NCBI RefSeq assembly: GCF_001310955.1
Contig: NZ_BAZX01000003.1
Location: 186,001 to 250,000, forward strand
DNA length: 64,000 bases
Direction of reading: 5' to 3'
Source of the DNA: Marinifilum fragile JCM 15579
GTDB taxonomy: Bacteria > Bacteroidota > Bacteroidia > Bacteroidales > Marinifilaceae
Positions 26,194-37,773 of this stretch are shown here, piece after piece. The notes under the pieces were generated by a model that saw only the letters and a list, made by a program, of their open reading frames with translations, ran no database searches and was not told the DNA's origin. Within the stretch, counting starts at the first letter, position 1. Each line of letters starts with the position of its first letter. Both the position numbers and the translations under genes were made by a program.

Positions 26194-26232
26194 GTTGTTT
26201 ATTATCGTTTAGGTTCAATTAATTTTAAGTAA

Positions 26233-29200
26233 ATGTCTTCAAATACTATTAGTCAAAGAATTAGTTTTGCTTCTAACAAGAATCAGCTTTCATATCCTGA
26301 TTTTTTAGAAGTACAATTAAAATCTTTTCAAGACTTTTTTCAGCTGGAAACGACTCCAGAGAAAAGAACGAACGAAGGATTATTTAAGGTATTTAGCGAG
26401 AATTTCCCAATTACCGATACCAGAAATAATTTCGTATTGGAATTTCTCGACTATTTTGTTGATCCGCCCCGTTACACAATCGATGAATGTATCGAAAGAG
26501 GCTTAACTTATAGCGTACCGCTAAAAGCTAAGTTAAAACTTTACTGTACCGATCCTGAACATGAGGATTTCGATACAGTAATTCAGGATGTATACCTTGG
26601 AACTGTTCCTTACATGACCGAAAAAGGTACATTCGTAGTTAACGGTGCTGAACGTGTGGTTGTATCTCAGCTTCACCGTTCACCTGGTGTATTCTTTGGT
26701 CAAAGTGTACACGCAAATGGAACCAAGTTGTATTCTGCCAGAATTATTCCTTTCAAAGGTTCCTGGATCGAATTTGCTACGGACATCAACAATGTGATGT
26801 ATGCATATATTGATCGTAAGAAAAAGCTTCCTGTAACAACTTTGCTTCGTGCAATTGGTTACGAGAGCGATAAAGAAATCCTTGAGATTTTTAACCTTGC
26901 TGATGAAATCAAGGTTTCTAAAACCGGTTTGAAGAAAATCGTTGGAAGAAAACTTGCTGCTCGTGTTCTTAAGTCTTGGATTGAAGACTTCGTAGACGAG
27001 GATACTGGCGAGGTAGTATCTATTGAGCGTAATGAGGTGGTTATTGATCGTGAGACAATAATCGAACCAGAACATATTGAAGAAATTCTTGAATCAGGTG
27101 CAAAAACTATCTTATTGCACAAAGAGGAACAAAATCTTGCTGATTATGCGATTATTTATAATACGCTTCAGAAAGACCCTTGTAACTCCGAAAAAGAAGC
27201 TGTTCTTCACATTTATCGTCAGTTGCGTAATTCTGAGCCACCAGATGAGGCTACAGCTCGTGACGTAATCGATAAATTATTCTTCTCTGATAAGAGATAT
27301 GATTTAGGTGATGTTGGTCGTTACCGCCTAAATAAAAAATTAGGTTTAAACACTGATGGTGATACTAAGGTGTTGACCAAAGAAGACATTATTGAAATTA
27401 TCAAGTACCTAATTAAGCTGTTGAATGCACGTACTGATGTGGATGATATTGACCACTTGAGTAATCGTCGTGTTCGTACAGTTGGTGAACAACTTTATAC
27501 TCAGTTCGGAGTAGGTTTGGCACGTATGGCTAGAACCATTCGTGAGAGAATGAACGTTAGAGATAATGAGGTATTTACTCCAATAGATTTGATCAACTCG
27601 AAGACTCTTTCTTCTGTGATCAACTCATTCTTTGGAACGAATGCATTGTCACAGTTCATGGATCAAACCAACCCATTGGCTGAGATTACACACAAACGTA
27701 GAATGTCGGCCTTAGGTCCTGGTGGTCTTTCCCGTGAAAGAGCAGGTTTTGAGGTTCGAGATGTACACTATACTCACTATGGACGTTTATGTCCGATTGA
27801 GACTCCTGAGGGACCAAACATTGGTTTGATTTCTTCTCTTTGTGTTTTTGCTAAGATTAATAATTTAGGTTTCATCGAAACTCCTTACCGTAAGGTAGCT
27901 AATGGAGGTGTTGATTTATCTTCTGAGGGTATTGAATATCTATCAGCTGAAGAGGAAGAAGGGTTGACAATTGCTCAAGCAAATGCTCCTTTAAATGATG
28001 ATGGTAGTTTTGTAAACCCTAAAGCAAAATCTCGTAAAGACGGTGACTTCCCATTTGAGGAAATAGAGAATATCGATTTGATGGACGTTGCTCCAAACCA
28101 AATCGCTTCTATCGCGGCTTCTTTGATTCCTTTCTTGGAGCATGATGATGCGAACCGTGCTTTGATGGGATCTAACATGATGCGTCAGGCAGTTCCAGTT
28201 ATTAAGCCAGAATCTCCTATTGTTGGTACTGGTTTGGAAGGTGCTCTTGTTCGTGATTCAAGAACTCAAATTAGTGCCGAAGGTACAGGGGTTGTTGAGT
28301 TTGTAGATGCAAATAAAATTGTAATCAAATACGAGCAAACTGAAGAAGAAGCATTTGTTAGTTTTGATGGAGATACCAAGACATACAATATTCCAAAATA
28401 TGGAAAAACTAACCAGGGTACTACAATTGACTTGAAACCTATTGTTACGAAAGGACAAAAGGTTGTTGAGGGACAAATTCTTACTCATGGTTATGCAACT
28501 CAGGATGGAGAATTAGCACTTGGTCGTAACTTGAAAGTGGCATTTATGCCTTGGAAAGGTTACAACTATGAGGATGCGATTGTAATTTCAGAGCGTATTG
28601 TTAAAGATGATGTATTTACATCAGTTCATGTTGATGAGTACACTCTTGAAGTTCGCGACACGAAGCGTGGTATGGAAGAATTAACTTCTGATATTCCTAA
28701 CGTTAGTGAAGAAGCAACTCGTAATCTTGATGAGAATGGTTTGATTCGTATTGGTGCGAATGTTGAACCAGGTGATATCTTAATTGGTAAGATTACTCCA
28801 AAAGGAGAATCAGATCCATCGCCAGAAGAGAAGTTATTAAGAGCTATCTTTGGTGATAAAGCTGGAGATGTTAAAGATGCTTCATTGAAAGCTTCACCAT
28901 CATTACGTGGTGTAATTATCGATAAGAAATTATTCTCACGTTCTATTCGCGATCGTAAATCGAAACAATCAGATAAGCCATTAATCCAAAAATTGGATGA
29001 GGAATTGGCATCACAAGTAACGGCATTGCAAGCGAGATTGGTTGAAAAGCTTTTCAACCTTGTAAATGGCAAGACTTCGCAAGGAGTTAAAGATTACTTA
29101 AGCGTAGATGTTATTCCTAAAGGGGTTAAGTTCACTCAGAAATTGTTAGCAGATATCAATTTCTTGGAAATTAATCCTAACAAGTGGACAACTGATAAGG

Positions 29201-30045
29201 ATAAGAACGACACAATCAAAAAGCTTTTACACAACTATATTATCAAGTTCAAAGAGCTTGAAAGTATTAACAAGCGTAAGAAATATAATGTAACCATTGG
29301 TGATGAAATGCCAGCAGGTATTATTCAAATGGCGAAAGTATATGTTGCTAAGAAACGTAAGCTTCAGATTGGTGATAAGATGGCAGGTCGTCACGGTAAC
29401 AAAGGTATTGTTTCTCGTGTTGTAAGAGAAGAGGACATGCCATTCCTTGAAGATGGAACCACTGTTGACATCTGTTTGAACCCATTGGGTGTACCTTCAC
29501 GTATGAATCTTGGACAGGTATTTGAAACTGTACTAGGTTGGGCAGGTAAAGAACTTGGGTTGAAGTTTGCGACTCCTATTTTTGATGGTGCGTCGTTGGA
29601 TGAAATTACAAGTTATACTGATAAAGCAGGTGTTCCTGCATTCGGTAAGGCATATCTTCACGATGGTGGAACTGGAGAACGTTTCGACCAGCCTGCAACT
29701 GTAGGTGTGATCTATATGCTGAAACTTGGTCACATGGTTGATGATAAGATGCACGCGCGTTCTATTGGACCATACTCACTTATTACTCAGCAACCACTTG
29801 GTGGTAAAGCTCAGTTTGGAGGTCAGCGTTTTGGAGAGATGGAGGTTTGGGCACTTGAGGCATTTGGTGCTGCACATATTCTTCAGGAAATCCTTACCGT
29901 TAAGTCGGATGACGTTATAGGTCGTGCTAAAGCTTACGAATCTATCGTTAAAGGTGATCCAATGCCAAGTCCGGGTATTCCGGAATCTCTAAACGTGTTG
30001 CTACACGAGTTAAGAGGTCTTGGCTTGAGCGTAAAATTAATTTAA
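26233..30045 (+). CDS. rpoB: DNA-directed RNA polymerase subunit beta
   Basis: 1270 residues, uninterrupted. Landmarks include [12 protein letters not shown] near the N-terminus, the rifampicin-pocket region [25 protein letters not shown] (cited in parts: [18 protein letters not shown]), [23 protein letters not shown] near the active centre and the C-terminal [15 protein letters not shown]. It builds one jaw of the catalytic cleft. In the rifampicin region the sequence reads as wild type (Q-D-H-R-S positions retained: FMDQ, THKRR, LGPGG). Followed after 83 bases by rpoC. Confidence 0.99.
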   Translation: MSSNTISQRISFASNKNQLSYPDFLEVQLKSFQDFFQLETTPEKRTNEGLFKVFSENFPITDTRNNFVLEFLDYFVDPPRYTIDECIERGLTYSVPLKAKLKLYCTDPEHEDFDTVIQDVYLGTVPYMTEKGTFVVNGAERVVVSQLHRSPGVFFGQSVHANGTKLYSARIIPFKGSWIEFATDINNVMYAYIDRKKKLPVTTLLRAIGYESDKEILEIFNLADEIKVSKTGLKKIVGRKLAARVLKSWIEDFVDEDTGEVVSIERNEVVIDRETIIEPEHIEEILESGAKTILLHKEEQNLADYAIIYNTLQKDPCNSEKEAVLHIYRQLRNSEPPDEATARDVIDKLFFSDKRYDLGDVGRYRLNKKLGLNTDGDTKVLTKEDIIEIIKYLIKLLNARTDVDDIDHLSNRRVRTVGEQLYTQFGVGLARMARTIRERMNVRDNEVFTPIDLINSKTLSSVINSFFGTNALSQFMDQTNPLAEITHKRRMSALGPGGLSRERAGFEVRDVHYTHYGRLCPIETPEGPNIGLISSLCVFAKINNLGFIETPYRKVANGGVDLSSEGIEYLSAEEEEGLTIAQANAPLNDDGSFVNPKAKSRKDGDFPFEEIENIDLMDVAPNQIASIAASLIPFLEHDDANRALMGSNMMRQAVPVIKPESPIVGTGLEGALVRDSRTQISAEGTGVVEFVDANKIVIKYEQTEEEAFVSFDGDTKTYNIPKYGKTNQGTTIDLKPIVTKGQKVVEGQILTHGYATQDGELALGRNLKVAFMPWKGYNYEDAIVISERIVKDDVFTSVHVDEYTLEVRDTKRGMEELTSDIPNVSEEATRNLDENGLIRIGANVEPGDILIGKITPKGESDPSPEEKLLRAIFGDKAGDVKDASLKASPSLRGVIIDKKLFSRSIRDRKSKQSDKPLIQKLDEELASQVTALQARLVEKLFNLVNGKTSQGVKDYLSVDVIPKGVKFTQKLLADINFLEINPNKWTTDKDKNDTIKKLLHNYIIKFKELESINKRKKYNVTIGDEMPAGIIQMAKVYVAKKRKLQIGDKMAGRHGNKGIVSRVVREEDMPFLEDGTTVDICLNPLGVPSRMNLGQVFETVLGWAGKELGLKFATPIFDGASLDEITSYTDKAGVPAFGKAYLHDGGTGERFDQPATVGVIYMLKLGHMVDDKMHARSIGPYSLITQQPLGGKAQFGGQRFGEMEVWALEAFGAAHILQEILTVKSDDVIGRAKAYESIVKGDPMPSPGIPESLNVLLHELRGLGLSVKLI

Positions 30046-30058
30046 GCCTTATATTATA

Positions 30059-30093
30059 AAGTGAATGTTCGGGTTTCCGTTCATTCACTTTTA
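30059..30093 (+). terminator. Hairpin between rpoB and rpoC
   Basis: AAGTGAATG / CATTCACTT, a perfect 9-base stem with a 14-base loop, followed by only three or four T. It could attenuate transcription or act as an mRNA processing stem between the two subunit genes. Confidence 0.5.
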
Positions 30094-30128
30094 TAGAATA
30101 ATTTTGTTAATTTCCTAATTTTCAACAT

Positions 30129-33100
30129 ATGGCATTCAGAAGAGATAAACAAGTAAAGAGCAATTTTACAAAAATCTCTATCAGTCTTGCCTCTCCAGAA
30201 GAAATTCTTGAAAGATCAAGTGGAGAGGTTTTAAAGCCTGAAACCATCAATTATCGTACTTATAAGCCGGAACGTGATGGATTATTCTGTGAAAGAATTT
30301 TCGGTCCCGTTAAAGATTATGAGTGTCATTGTGGTAAGTACAAGCGTATCCGTTATCGTGGTATTGTTTGTGACCGTTGTGGTGTTGAAGTAACAGAAAA
30401 AAAGGTTAGACGCGAAAGAATGGGACACATTCAGTTGGTTGTTCCTGTTGCGCATATCTGGTACTTCAAATCATTACCAAACAAAATTGGTTATCTTTTA
30501 GGATTACCTACCAAAAAGCTTGACTCAATTATTTATTACGAAAGATACGTAGTAATTAATCCCGGAGTTAAATCAGCTGATGGTATTAAATATTTAGATT
30601 TTCTAACGGAAGAAGAATACTTGGATATTCTTGACGAACTTCCAATGGAAAATCAATTTTTGGATGATGATGATCCAAATAAGTTTATTGCTCAAATGGG
30701 AGCGGAAGCTTTGTATAGCTTGTTAGGTCGTTTAGATCTTGATTCATTATCATACGACTTGCGTCACAAAGCAAATACAGAAACTTCTCAGCAACGTAAA
30801 AATGAAGCATTAAAGCGTTTGCAAGTAGTTGAAGCTTTCCGTGAGTCACAAGGAGTAAACAATCCTGAATGGATGATTGTGAAAGTTGTTCCTGTGATTC
30901 CACCAGAACTTCGTCCATTGGTACCATTGGATGGTGGACGTTTTGCAACTTCAGACTTGAACGATTTGTATCGAAGAGTAATTATTCGTAACAATCGTCT
31001 AAAAAGATTAATTGAAATTAAAGCTCCGGAAGTAATCTTGCGTAATGAGAAACGTATGCTTCAGGAAGCAGTTGATTCATTATTCGATAACTCACGTAAA
31101 TCTAATGCGGTTAAGACAGAAAATAACCGTCCTTTAAAATCTCTTTCAGACTCATTGAAAGGTAAGCAAGGTCGTTTCCGTCAAAACTTGTTGGGTAAGC
31201 GTGTTGACTATTCTGCTCGTTCGGTAATTGTTGTAGGACCAGACTTGCAAATGCATGAATGTGGTCTTCCAAAAGACATGGCAGCGGAATTGTACAAGCC
31301 TTTCGTAATCCGTAAGTTGATTGAGAGAGGTATTGTAAAAACTGTAAAATCAGCTAAGAAAATTGTAGATAGAAAAGATCCTGTAGTTTGGGATATCTTG
31401 GAAAATGTACTGAAAGGACATCCGGTTCTTCTTAACCGTGCTCCTACTCTTCACCGTTTGGGTATTCAGGCATTCCAACCTAAATTGATCGAGGGTAAAG
31501 CAATTCGTCTACACCCACTTGCATGTACTGGGTTTAACGCCGACTTTGATGGTGACCAGATGGCGGTTCACTTGCCACTTGGTAACGAAGCAGTATTAGA
31601 GGCTCAAATGTTAATGTTGTGTTCGCACAATATCTTGAACCCTGCTAATGGTGCACCAGTTACTGTTCCTTCTCAGGATATGGTATTGGGTCTTTACTAC
31701 ATTACCAAGCCCAGAAAAGGAAGCAAAGGGGAAGGATTAACTTTCTATTCAGCAGAAGAGGCTATGATTGCTTTCAATGAGAAGGCTGTAGATCTTCACT
31801 CTGTGATTAAAGTGAAAGTTAAGGATTTAAATGAAAATGATGAATTGGTAGATACTATTATTGAAACTACTATTGGTCGTATCATTTTGAATCAATTTAC
31901 TCCTGAGGGAGCTGGTTTTATTAATCAGTTGATTACTAAAAAAGCACTTCGTGATATTATTGGATATGTATTCAAGAAATGTGGGGTTGATGCCTGTGCG
32001 AAATTCTTGGATGATATCAAAGATTTAGGTTACCGCAAAGCATTTGAAGGTGGTCTTTCGTTTAACTTGTCTGACGTTATTGTTCCAGCTGAGAAGGAAG
32101 ATCTTGTTGCTGAAGGTTACGCACAAGTTGAAGAAGTGTTGGCTAACTATAACATGGGTTTCATTACCAATAATGAACGATACAATCAGATTATTGATAT
32201 TTGGACACATGTTAACGCTAATTTGACTCAAACATTGATGAACCAGTTGATTGCCGATAATCAAGGTTTTAACTCGGTTTACATGATGCTTGATTCTGGA
32301 GCTCGTGGTTCTAGAGAGCAGATTCGTCAGTTGGGTGGTATGCGTGGTCTGATGGCAAAACCTCAGAAATCAGGTGCTACCGGAGGTCAAATTATTGAAA
32401 ACCCGATTCTTTCGAACTTTAAGGAAGGTCTTTCTGTATTGGAGTACTTTATTTCTACTCACGGTGCTCGTAAAGGTCTTGCGGATACGGCATTGAAAAC
32501 AGCCGATGCGGGTTACCTAACTCGTCGTTTGGTTGATGTTGCACAGGATGTTATCATTAATGAGCAAGACTGTGGTACATTGAGGGGGCTTACCGCTACA
32601 GCGATTAAGAATCAGGAAGAAGTTGTTGCATCTCTAAGTGAAAGAATTCTTGGTAGAACTACAGTACATGATGTATATCACCCAATTTCAGGTGAGTTAA
32701 TAGTGAAATCAGGAGTTGAGATTACTGAAGAGATTGCTCAAAAAATTGAAAATTCTCCGATTGAACGCATAGAGATTCGTTCGGTACTTACTTGTGAGTC
32801 TAAACAAGGTGTTTGTGCGAAATGTTATGGACGTAACCTTGCAACAGGTAAGGCGGTTCAGAAAGGTGAGGCAGTTGGTGTTATTGCAGCTCAGTCGATT
32901 GGTGAGCCGGGTACACAGCTTACACTTCGTACCTTCACGTAGGGGGTACCGCAGGTAACGTTTCTGCTGAAAACTCTGTTGAATCGAAATACGATGGTTA
33001 CGCGGAATTCGAAGAATTAAGAACTGTAGAACATACTCCTAAAGAAGGAGATAAGTATGATGTTGTAATTGGTCGTTTGGCTGAATTACGTATCATCGAT

Positions 33101-34390
33101 AAAAACACAAACATTACCTTGACTACACATACAATTCCTTACGGATCTAAATTGTATATCAAGGATGGTCAGGATGTTAAGAAAGGTGACTTAATTTGTG
33201 AGTGGGATCCATACAATGCTATGATCGTTACTGAATTCTCAGGTAAGGTTACTTTCGATAACTTAATTGAAGGTGTTACATTTAAAGAGGAATCTGATGA
33301 AGCAACTGGTTTTGCTGAGAAAGTAGTTGTAGAATCTAAGGATAAGACTAAAAACCCAAGTGTTAAGATTTTGAACTCAAGTGGTGAGGTATTAAAATCT
33401 TACAACTTACCAGTAGGTGCTCACATTTCTGTGAACGAAGGTGAGATGGTTATTGCAGGTCAATCTCTTGTTAAGATTCCTAGAGCTCTTGGTAAGGCAG
33501 GTGATATCACCGGGGGTCTGCCACGTGTTACTGAGTTGTTTGAGGCTCGTAACCCATCTAATCCTGCTGTTGTTTCTGAGATTGATGGTGAGGTTACATT
33601 TGGTAAAATCAAGCGTGGTAACCGTGAGATTGTTGTTACAACCAAAACAGGTGATGTGAAGAAGTACTTGGTACCTCTTTCAAAACAAATTCTTGTTCAG
33701 GAGAACGACTATGTAAGAGCGGGTACTCCATTATCAGAAGGTGCTACAACACCAGCCGATATTTTATCGATTAAAGGGCCTACAAAAGTTCAGGAATATA
33801 TCGTGAACGAAGTACAGGATGTATACCGTATGCAGGGTGTGAAGATTAACGATAAGCACTTTGAGATTATCGTTCGTCAGATGATGCGTAAGGTAGTTAT
33901 TGATGATCCGGGAGATACTAAGTTCTTGGAGAAACAAGTTATCGACAAGATGGAATTTATGCGTGAGAACGATGAAATTTTCGGAATGAAGGTTGTTGTT
34001 GACGCAGGTGATTCTGACGAGTTGAAAGCAGGGCAGATTGTAACTGCAAGAAAACTAAGAGATGTAAATTCTATCTTGAAGCGTCGTGATATGAAACTTG
34101 TTGAAGCTCGTGAAGCTATCGCTGCAACTTCTACTCAGATCTTGCAAGGTATTACAAGAGCTGCTCTTCAAACTAAGAGTTTCATTTCTGCTGCATCGTT
34201 CCAGGAGACAACTAAAGTGTTGAATGAAGCTGCGATTAGCGGTAAAATGGACAAATTAGAAGGTCTGAAAGAGAACGTTATTTGTGGTCACTTGATTCCT
34301 GCAGGTACAGGTTTAAGAGAATACAAAGATGTTGTAGTAGGAGCGAAAGAAGAGTACGAAAAGCTTCTTGACAATAAATCAGAATTCTAA
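30129..34390 (+). CDS. rpoC: DNA-directed RNA polymerase subunit beta' (frame break)
   Basis: About 1420 residues when one base is restored near 32936. There the text LTLRTF is followed by an out-of-frame stop, while the expected [10 protein letters not shown] continues in the next frame. The catalytic NADFDGDQ is at 470-477 with magnesium ligands D472, D474 and D476. The N-terminal zinc motif has CHCGKYK and CDRCGVEV, and a second zinc site contains [14 protein letters not shown]. The bridge-helix/trigger-loop region flanks the break. A cell cannot live without this subunit, so the break is almost certainly a sequence error (CC read as C) and not a natural split. Confidence 0.97.
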
Positions 34391-34410
34391 ATATAGGACT
34401 CTAAATATTA

Positions 34411-34441
34411 AGGGGTGTTTCCATTGGAAACACCCTTTTTT
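34411..34441 (+). terminator. Terminator of the rpoBC operon
   Basis: AGGGGTGTTTCC / GGAAACACCCTT stem with a three-base loop and a run of T, 20 bases after the rpoC stop. Confidence 0.9.
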
Positions 34442-34524
34442 ATTGTTTAGAATTGGCAGGACATTCAAAATTAATTTCCTAATTTTACCAGAGTAGATAA
34501 GAAATCAATAAAAATAGATACATT

Positions 34525-34851
34525 ATGAGTGATAAAAAGCCTTCAGGACAAATAGATATTCAATTAACGGAAGAAGTAGCACAAGGAACTTATTCTAATT
34601 TAGCTGTAATTACACATTCTAGCTCTGAATTTGTTGTAGACTTTGTTAGAGTGATGCCAGGAGTGCCTAAAGCAGATGTAAAATCAAGAATTATCTTGAC
34701 TCCTGAACATGCAAAACGTCTATTATTAGCCCTGCAAGATAATATTCATAAGTTTGAAAGTATGAATGGACCAATTAAAAATGTGGAAGAAAATAATGGG
34801 CCACAAGGGCCAGTGATTCCAATGAATTTTGGGCCAACAGGACAGGCATAA
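34525..34851 (+). CDS. DUF3467 domain protein
   Basis: 108 residues beginning MSDKKPSGQIDIQLTEEVAQG. The core SNLAVITHSSSEFVVDFVRVMPG and the segment ARIILTPEHAKRLL-like (SRIILTPEHAKRLLLALQDN) are diagnostic of DUF3467, a small cytosolic protein family widespread in Bacteroidota and often found next to rpoBC. No enzymatic motif is present. The C-terminal tail is glycine- and proline-rich (GPQGPVIPMNFGPTG). Function is unknown. It is separated from rpoC by a strong terminator, so it is transcribed on its own. Confidence 0.88.
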   Translation: MSDKKPSGQIDIQLTEEVAQGTYSNLAVITHSSSEFVVDFVRVMPGVPKADVKSRIILTPEHAKRLLLALQDNIHKFESMNGPIKNVEENNGPQGPVIPMNFGPTGQA

Positions 34852-34879
34852 AAAAGGAAGCATTTCGCTTCCTTTTTTT
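34852..34879. terminator. Bidirectional terminator between DUF3467 and cstA
   Basis: AAAAGGAAGC / GCTTCCTTTT stem with a short ATTTC loop and A/T runs on both sides. It serves the plus-strand DUF3467 gene and overlaps the corrected 3' end of the convergent cstA gene. Confidence 0.85.
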
Positions 34880-36343
34880 ATATTTCAGATAGTTTTAATA
34901 TCGATTGTTTTACGCTTCTTTTATGAGCTGCAACCAGAAACCATGAAAATACTAGCAAGGCGATCACAATTCCAATTGTGTAGCTATGTTTGTATCAATT
35001 GCCAATCCTCCATTTTTATTTGGGGCAACTAGAATAAATGTTGCACATATCGCCGTCATAAATGTTGCAGGTATGCTAATAATGAAGTGATTTTTCTTCT
35101 TTTCTACCAAATACATTGCCGCTGTCCAAAGCATTACCATGGATAGAAATTGATTAAAAAGACCTAGGAATTTCCAGATCGTTCCAAAGCTAAGTTGAGA
35201 AAGGATAAATCCCAATACAAAAAGCGGAATGGATACTATTAATCTACTTTTCAAAGATTTTTGTTCCAGTTTAAAAAAATCTGCAATCATTAATCGGGCA
35301 CTTCTGAAAGCGGTATCTCCAGTTGTAATAGGACATGCAATTACACCAACAATGGCGAAAATAGCTCCAACTTGTCCTAGCCATGTATTACAAATTTCAT
35401 TAACTACCCAAGCTGGATTACGACCAGAGGCAATTGTACTATTTAAATCGCTTGCTGATCCAAAATAGTTCATTGCAGCGGTAGCCCAGATGATGGCTAC
35501 AATTCCTTCAGCAATCATGGCACCAAAAAACACAGGACGACCATAGCTTTCTTTACGCATGCAGCGTGCCATCATAGGTGACTGTGTAGAATGAAATCCA
35601 GAAATGGCCCCACAGGATATTACAATAAACATCATTGGATACAAGATGTTTTGAGTGGGATTGACATGCATATTTTTTAACTGGTCAACAGATAGCTCAT
35701 TCAGGTGAAAACTTCCATTAAAACCATTATATAGCATGATACCCGCTATACTAAAGGCCATGATTAATAATGCAGCTCCAAAAATTGGATAAATCTTACC
35801 AATAATTTTATTGATTGGAAGTAAGGTTGCAAGTAAGTAATATCCAAAGATTCCATAAAGCCAATAATGCAAACCTCCACCCGTTAAATCCTTTAATAAT
35901 CCTGCCGGTCCGGTTACAAAAGCTACACCAACCATTATTAATAATGCAAATGTGATGATTGCTAGAATAACTTTGGCAATTATTCCTAAATATTTACCTA
36001 CAATTTCAGGTAAGCTCGCACCATCGTTTCTAATGGAAAGCATCCCCGAAAAATAATCATGTACAGCACCCATAAAAATACAGCCAAAAACGATCCAGAT
36101 GTAGGCAACAGGACCGTACATAGCGCCTAGTATTGCTCCAAAGATAGGACCTAATCCTGCGATATTTAAGAACTGAATGGTAAACATTTTCCAGGTAGGC
36201 ATAGGAATGAAATCTACACCATCTTCAAGTCGAACAGCAGGGGTTTTAATTTTATCATTGGCTCCAAAGAAGTGTTCTATAAATTTGCCGTAAACAAAAT
36301 AGCCAATAACGAGAGCTAATATTGCAGATAAGAATGTAATCAT
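34878..36343 (-). CDS. cstA: CstA-family carbon starvation / peptide transporter (frame break near C-terminus)
   Basis: A polytopic inner-membrane protein with more than ten hydrophobic helices. FIPMPTWKMFTIQFLNIAGLGPI and HDYFSGMLSIRNDGASLPEIVG are the conserved CstA blocks. CstA-type proteins take up peptides or pyruvate under starvation. In the uninterrupted frame it ends abruptly at 34964 with IDTNIATQLEL. Adding one base in the T/A run at 34989-34991 restores a further membrane helix (IGIVIALLVFSWFLVAAH) and a natural end, KLSEI, at 34878 beside the terminator. The repaired length is about 488 residues, usual for the short form. Confidence 0.9.
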
Positions 36344-36362
36344 AGTAATAATCAGTTTGCAT

Positions 36363-36370
36363 CAAAATTA
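36363..36370 (-). promoter_or_regulatory. Putative cstA promoter -7 box
   Basis: TAATTTTG on the minus strand matches TAnnTTTG, 19 bases before the cstA ATG. The -33 box is not evident. Confidence 0.45.
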
Positions 36371-36822
36371 GCGATTTTTAATAGATTGAATCATTGAACA
36401 TCAACATTAAATAGAGAAGATAGCATAGAGGATGGGTTTCATCCATGATTAATAAGCGATTTATTTCTTTATTAAGAGCTTGATAGTTTTGAAATTATCA
36501 TTTATCCTTTGCGTAAATTATATCGAGAATCACTGATAGATAGTAGTATTCTAAGAGACTGTGATCTTGTAAAATAATAAAGGACCAATGAGTCTTTTAT
36601 GAAAGGTTTTGTGTACGCAATTAAGATTTGTTTTAAGTATTCGAATCTTTATATTTGCTAAGCTCTGAATTTTACGAATTCAATGGTAAAATGAGCAAAC
36701 CTGAATATAGAAATAATAATTAGTGATTAGTTGATTTACTTAGATACAGAATAAAGAGTCATTATTTTATTTCGAGGTATCTCAATAAATTAACGTCAAA
36801 ACTGATGTAAAACACATATAGA
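36371..36822 (+). other. Intergenic region upstream of etfB
   Basis: About 450 bases between divergent cstA and etfB with no credible gene. It holds the etfB promoter (36627-36657) and a weak inverted repeat GGATG...CATCC at 36430-36444. A leader of some 160 bases precedes etfB; no riboswitch fold was recognised in it. Confidence 0.5.
36627..36657 (+). promoter_or_regulatory. etfB promoter
   Basis: TTTG (36627-36630), a 19-base spacer and TATATTTG (36650-36657) give a near-perfect Bacteroidota promoter for etfB-etfA-acyl-CoA dehydrogenase. Confidence 0.7.
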
Positions 36823-37698
36823 ATGAAAGGTTTAAAAATTGTTGTTCTTGCGAAGCAGGTTCCTGACACTAGAAATGTTGGGAAAGATGCTATGAAAGCG
36901 GATGGAACTGTGAACAGAGCGGCTTTGCCGGCAATCTTCAACCCTGAAGATTTGAATGCATTGGAACAAGCGTTACGTTTGAAAGATAAGTACGAAGGCA
37001 CAGAAGTTACTCTTTTAACCATGGGACCAGGTAGAGCTGCGGAAATTATCCGTGAAGGTCTGTACCGCGGAGCCGACAATGGTATCCTTTTGTCTGACCG
37101 CGCATTTGCAGGTTCTGACACATTGGCTACTTCATACGCTTTGTCATGTACCCTTAAGAAAATGGGTAAAATTGATATTATCATTGCTGGTCGTCAGGCA
37201 ATTGATGGTGATACTGCACAAGTAGGACCACAGGTTGCTGAAAAACTAGGATTACCTCAAATCACTTATGCCGAAGATATTGTATCTGCAGAAAAAGGTA
37301 ATATTGTTGTGAAGCGTCGTTTAGAGAGAGGTGTTGAAACTGTTGAAGGTCAAATGCCAATGGTTGTTACTGTTAATGCTTCAGCTCCTGAATGTCGTCC
37401 ACGCAACGCTAAATTCGTTATGAAATACAAGCATGCAAGAGCGGTTTCTGAAATGCAAAATGCTGATGAAGATTATATCGCATTACACAACAATCGTCCA
37501 TATCTAAATATTGGCGAATGGAGTGTAAACGATATCGATACCAATGCAGAAGAACTTGGATTATCAGGGTCTCCTACAAAGGTGAAATCTATCGAAAACG
37601 TAGTTTTCCAAGCTAAAGAAGCTAAGGTTCTTGAACCAACCGATGCTGATATGGGTGAGTTAATGAAAGAATTAATTGCTAACCACACTATTGGGTAG
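36823..37698 (+). CDS. etfB: Electron transfer flavoprotein, beta subunit
   Basis: 291 residues. The N-terminal adenine-nucleotide-binding alpha/beta domain begins KIVVLAKQVPDTRNV. AGRQAIDGDTAQVGPQVAE is the conserved signature, here at roughly 126-144. With EtfA it carries electrons from acyl-CoA dehydrogenases toward quinones or, in anaerobes with a bifurcating version, toward ferredoxin. AMP in the beta subunit is replaced by a second FAD in bifurcating ETFs; sequence by eye does not settle which type this is. It is first of three genes. Confidence 0.95.
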   Translation: MKGLKIVVLAKQVPDTRNVGKDAMKADGTVNRAALPAIFNPEDLNALEQALRLKDKYEGTEVTLLTMGPGRAAEIIREGLYRGADNGILLSDRAFAGSDTLATSYALSCTLKKMGKIDIIIAGRQAIDGDTAQVGPQVAEKLGLPQITYAEDIVSAEKGNIVVKRRLERGVETVEGQMPMVVTVNASAPECRPRNAKFVMKYKHARAVSEMQNADEDYIALHNNRPYLNIGEWSVNDIDTNAEELGLSGSPTKVKSIENVVFQAKEAKVLEPTDADMGELMKELIANHTIG

Positions 37699-37702
37699 AG
37701 GC

Positions 37703-37744
37703 GTAGCATGCTACATCTGTACAGGGGGATGTAATGCCTGTACA
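37703..37744. repeat. REP-like paired palindromes between etfB and etfA
   Basis: A perfect 12-base palindrome GTAGCATGCTAC (37703-37714) is directly followed by an inverted repeat TGTACAGG / CCTGTACA (37718-37725 and 37737-37744). This pair of stems, with GC content well above the surroundings, resembles interspersed REP/MITE-like elements rather than a gene-specific signal. It lies within the 75-base gap of the operon, so it would be transcribed. Confidence 0.6.
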
Positions 37745-37773
37745 AATAAAGTGAAATTTAAAAAATTGAAACC

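Noticed and set aside
32930-32945. Programmed ribosomal frameshift in rpoC
   Set aside because: No slippery heptamer or downstream pseudoknot is visible, and similar -1 breaks occur in unrelated genes in the same window.
30129-34390. Natural split of rpoC into two subunits
   Set aside because: The two parts join inside a conserved motif with a one-base shift, unlike cyanobacterial or plastid splits, which occur elsewhere and have separate starts.
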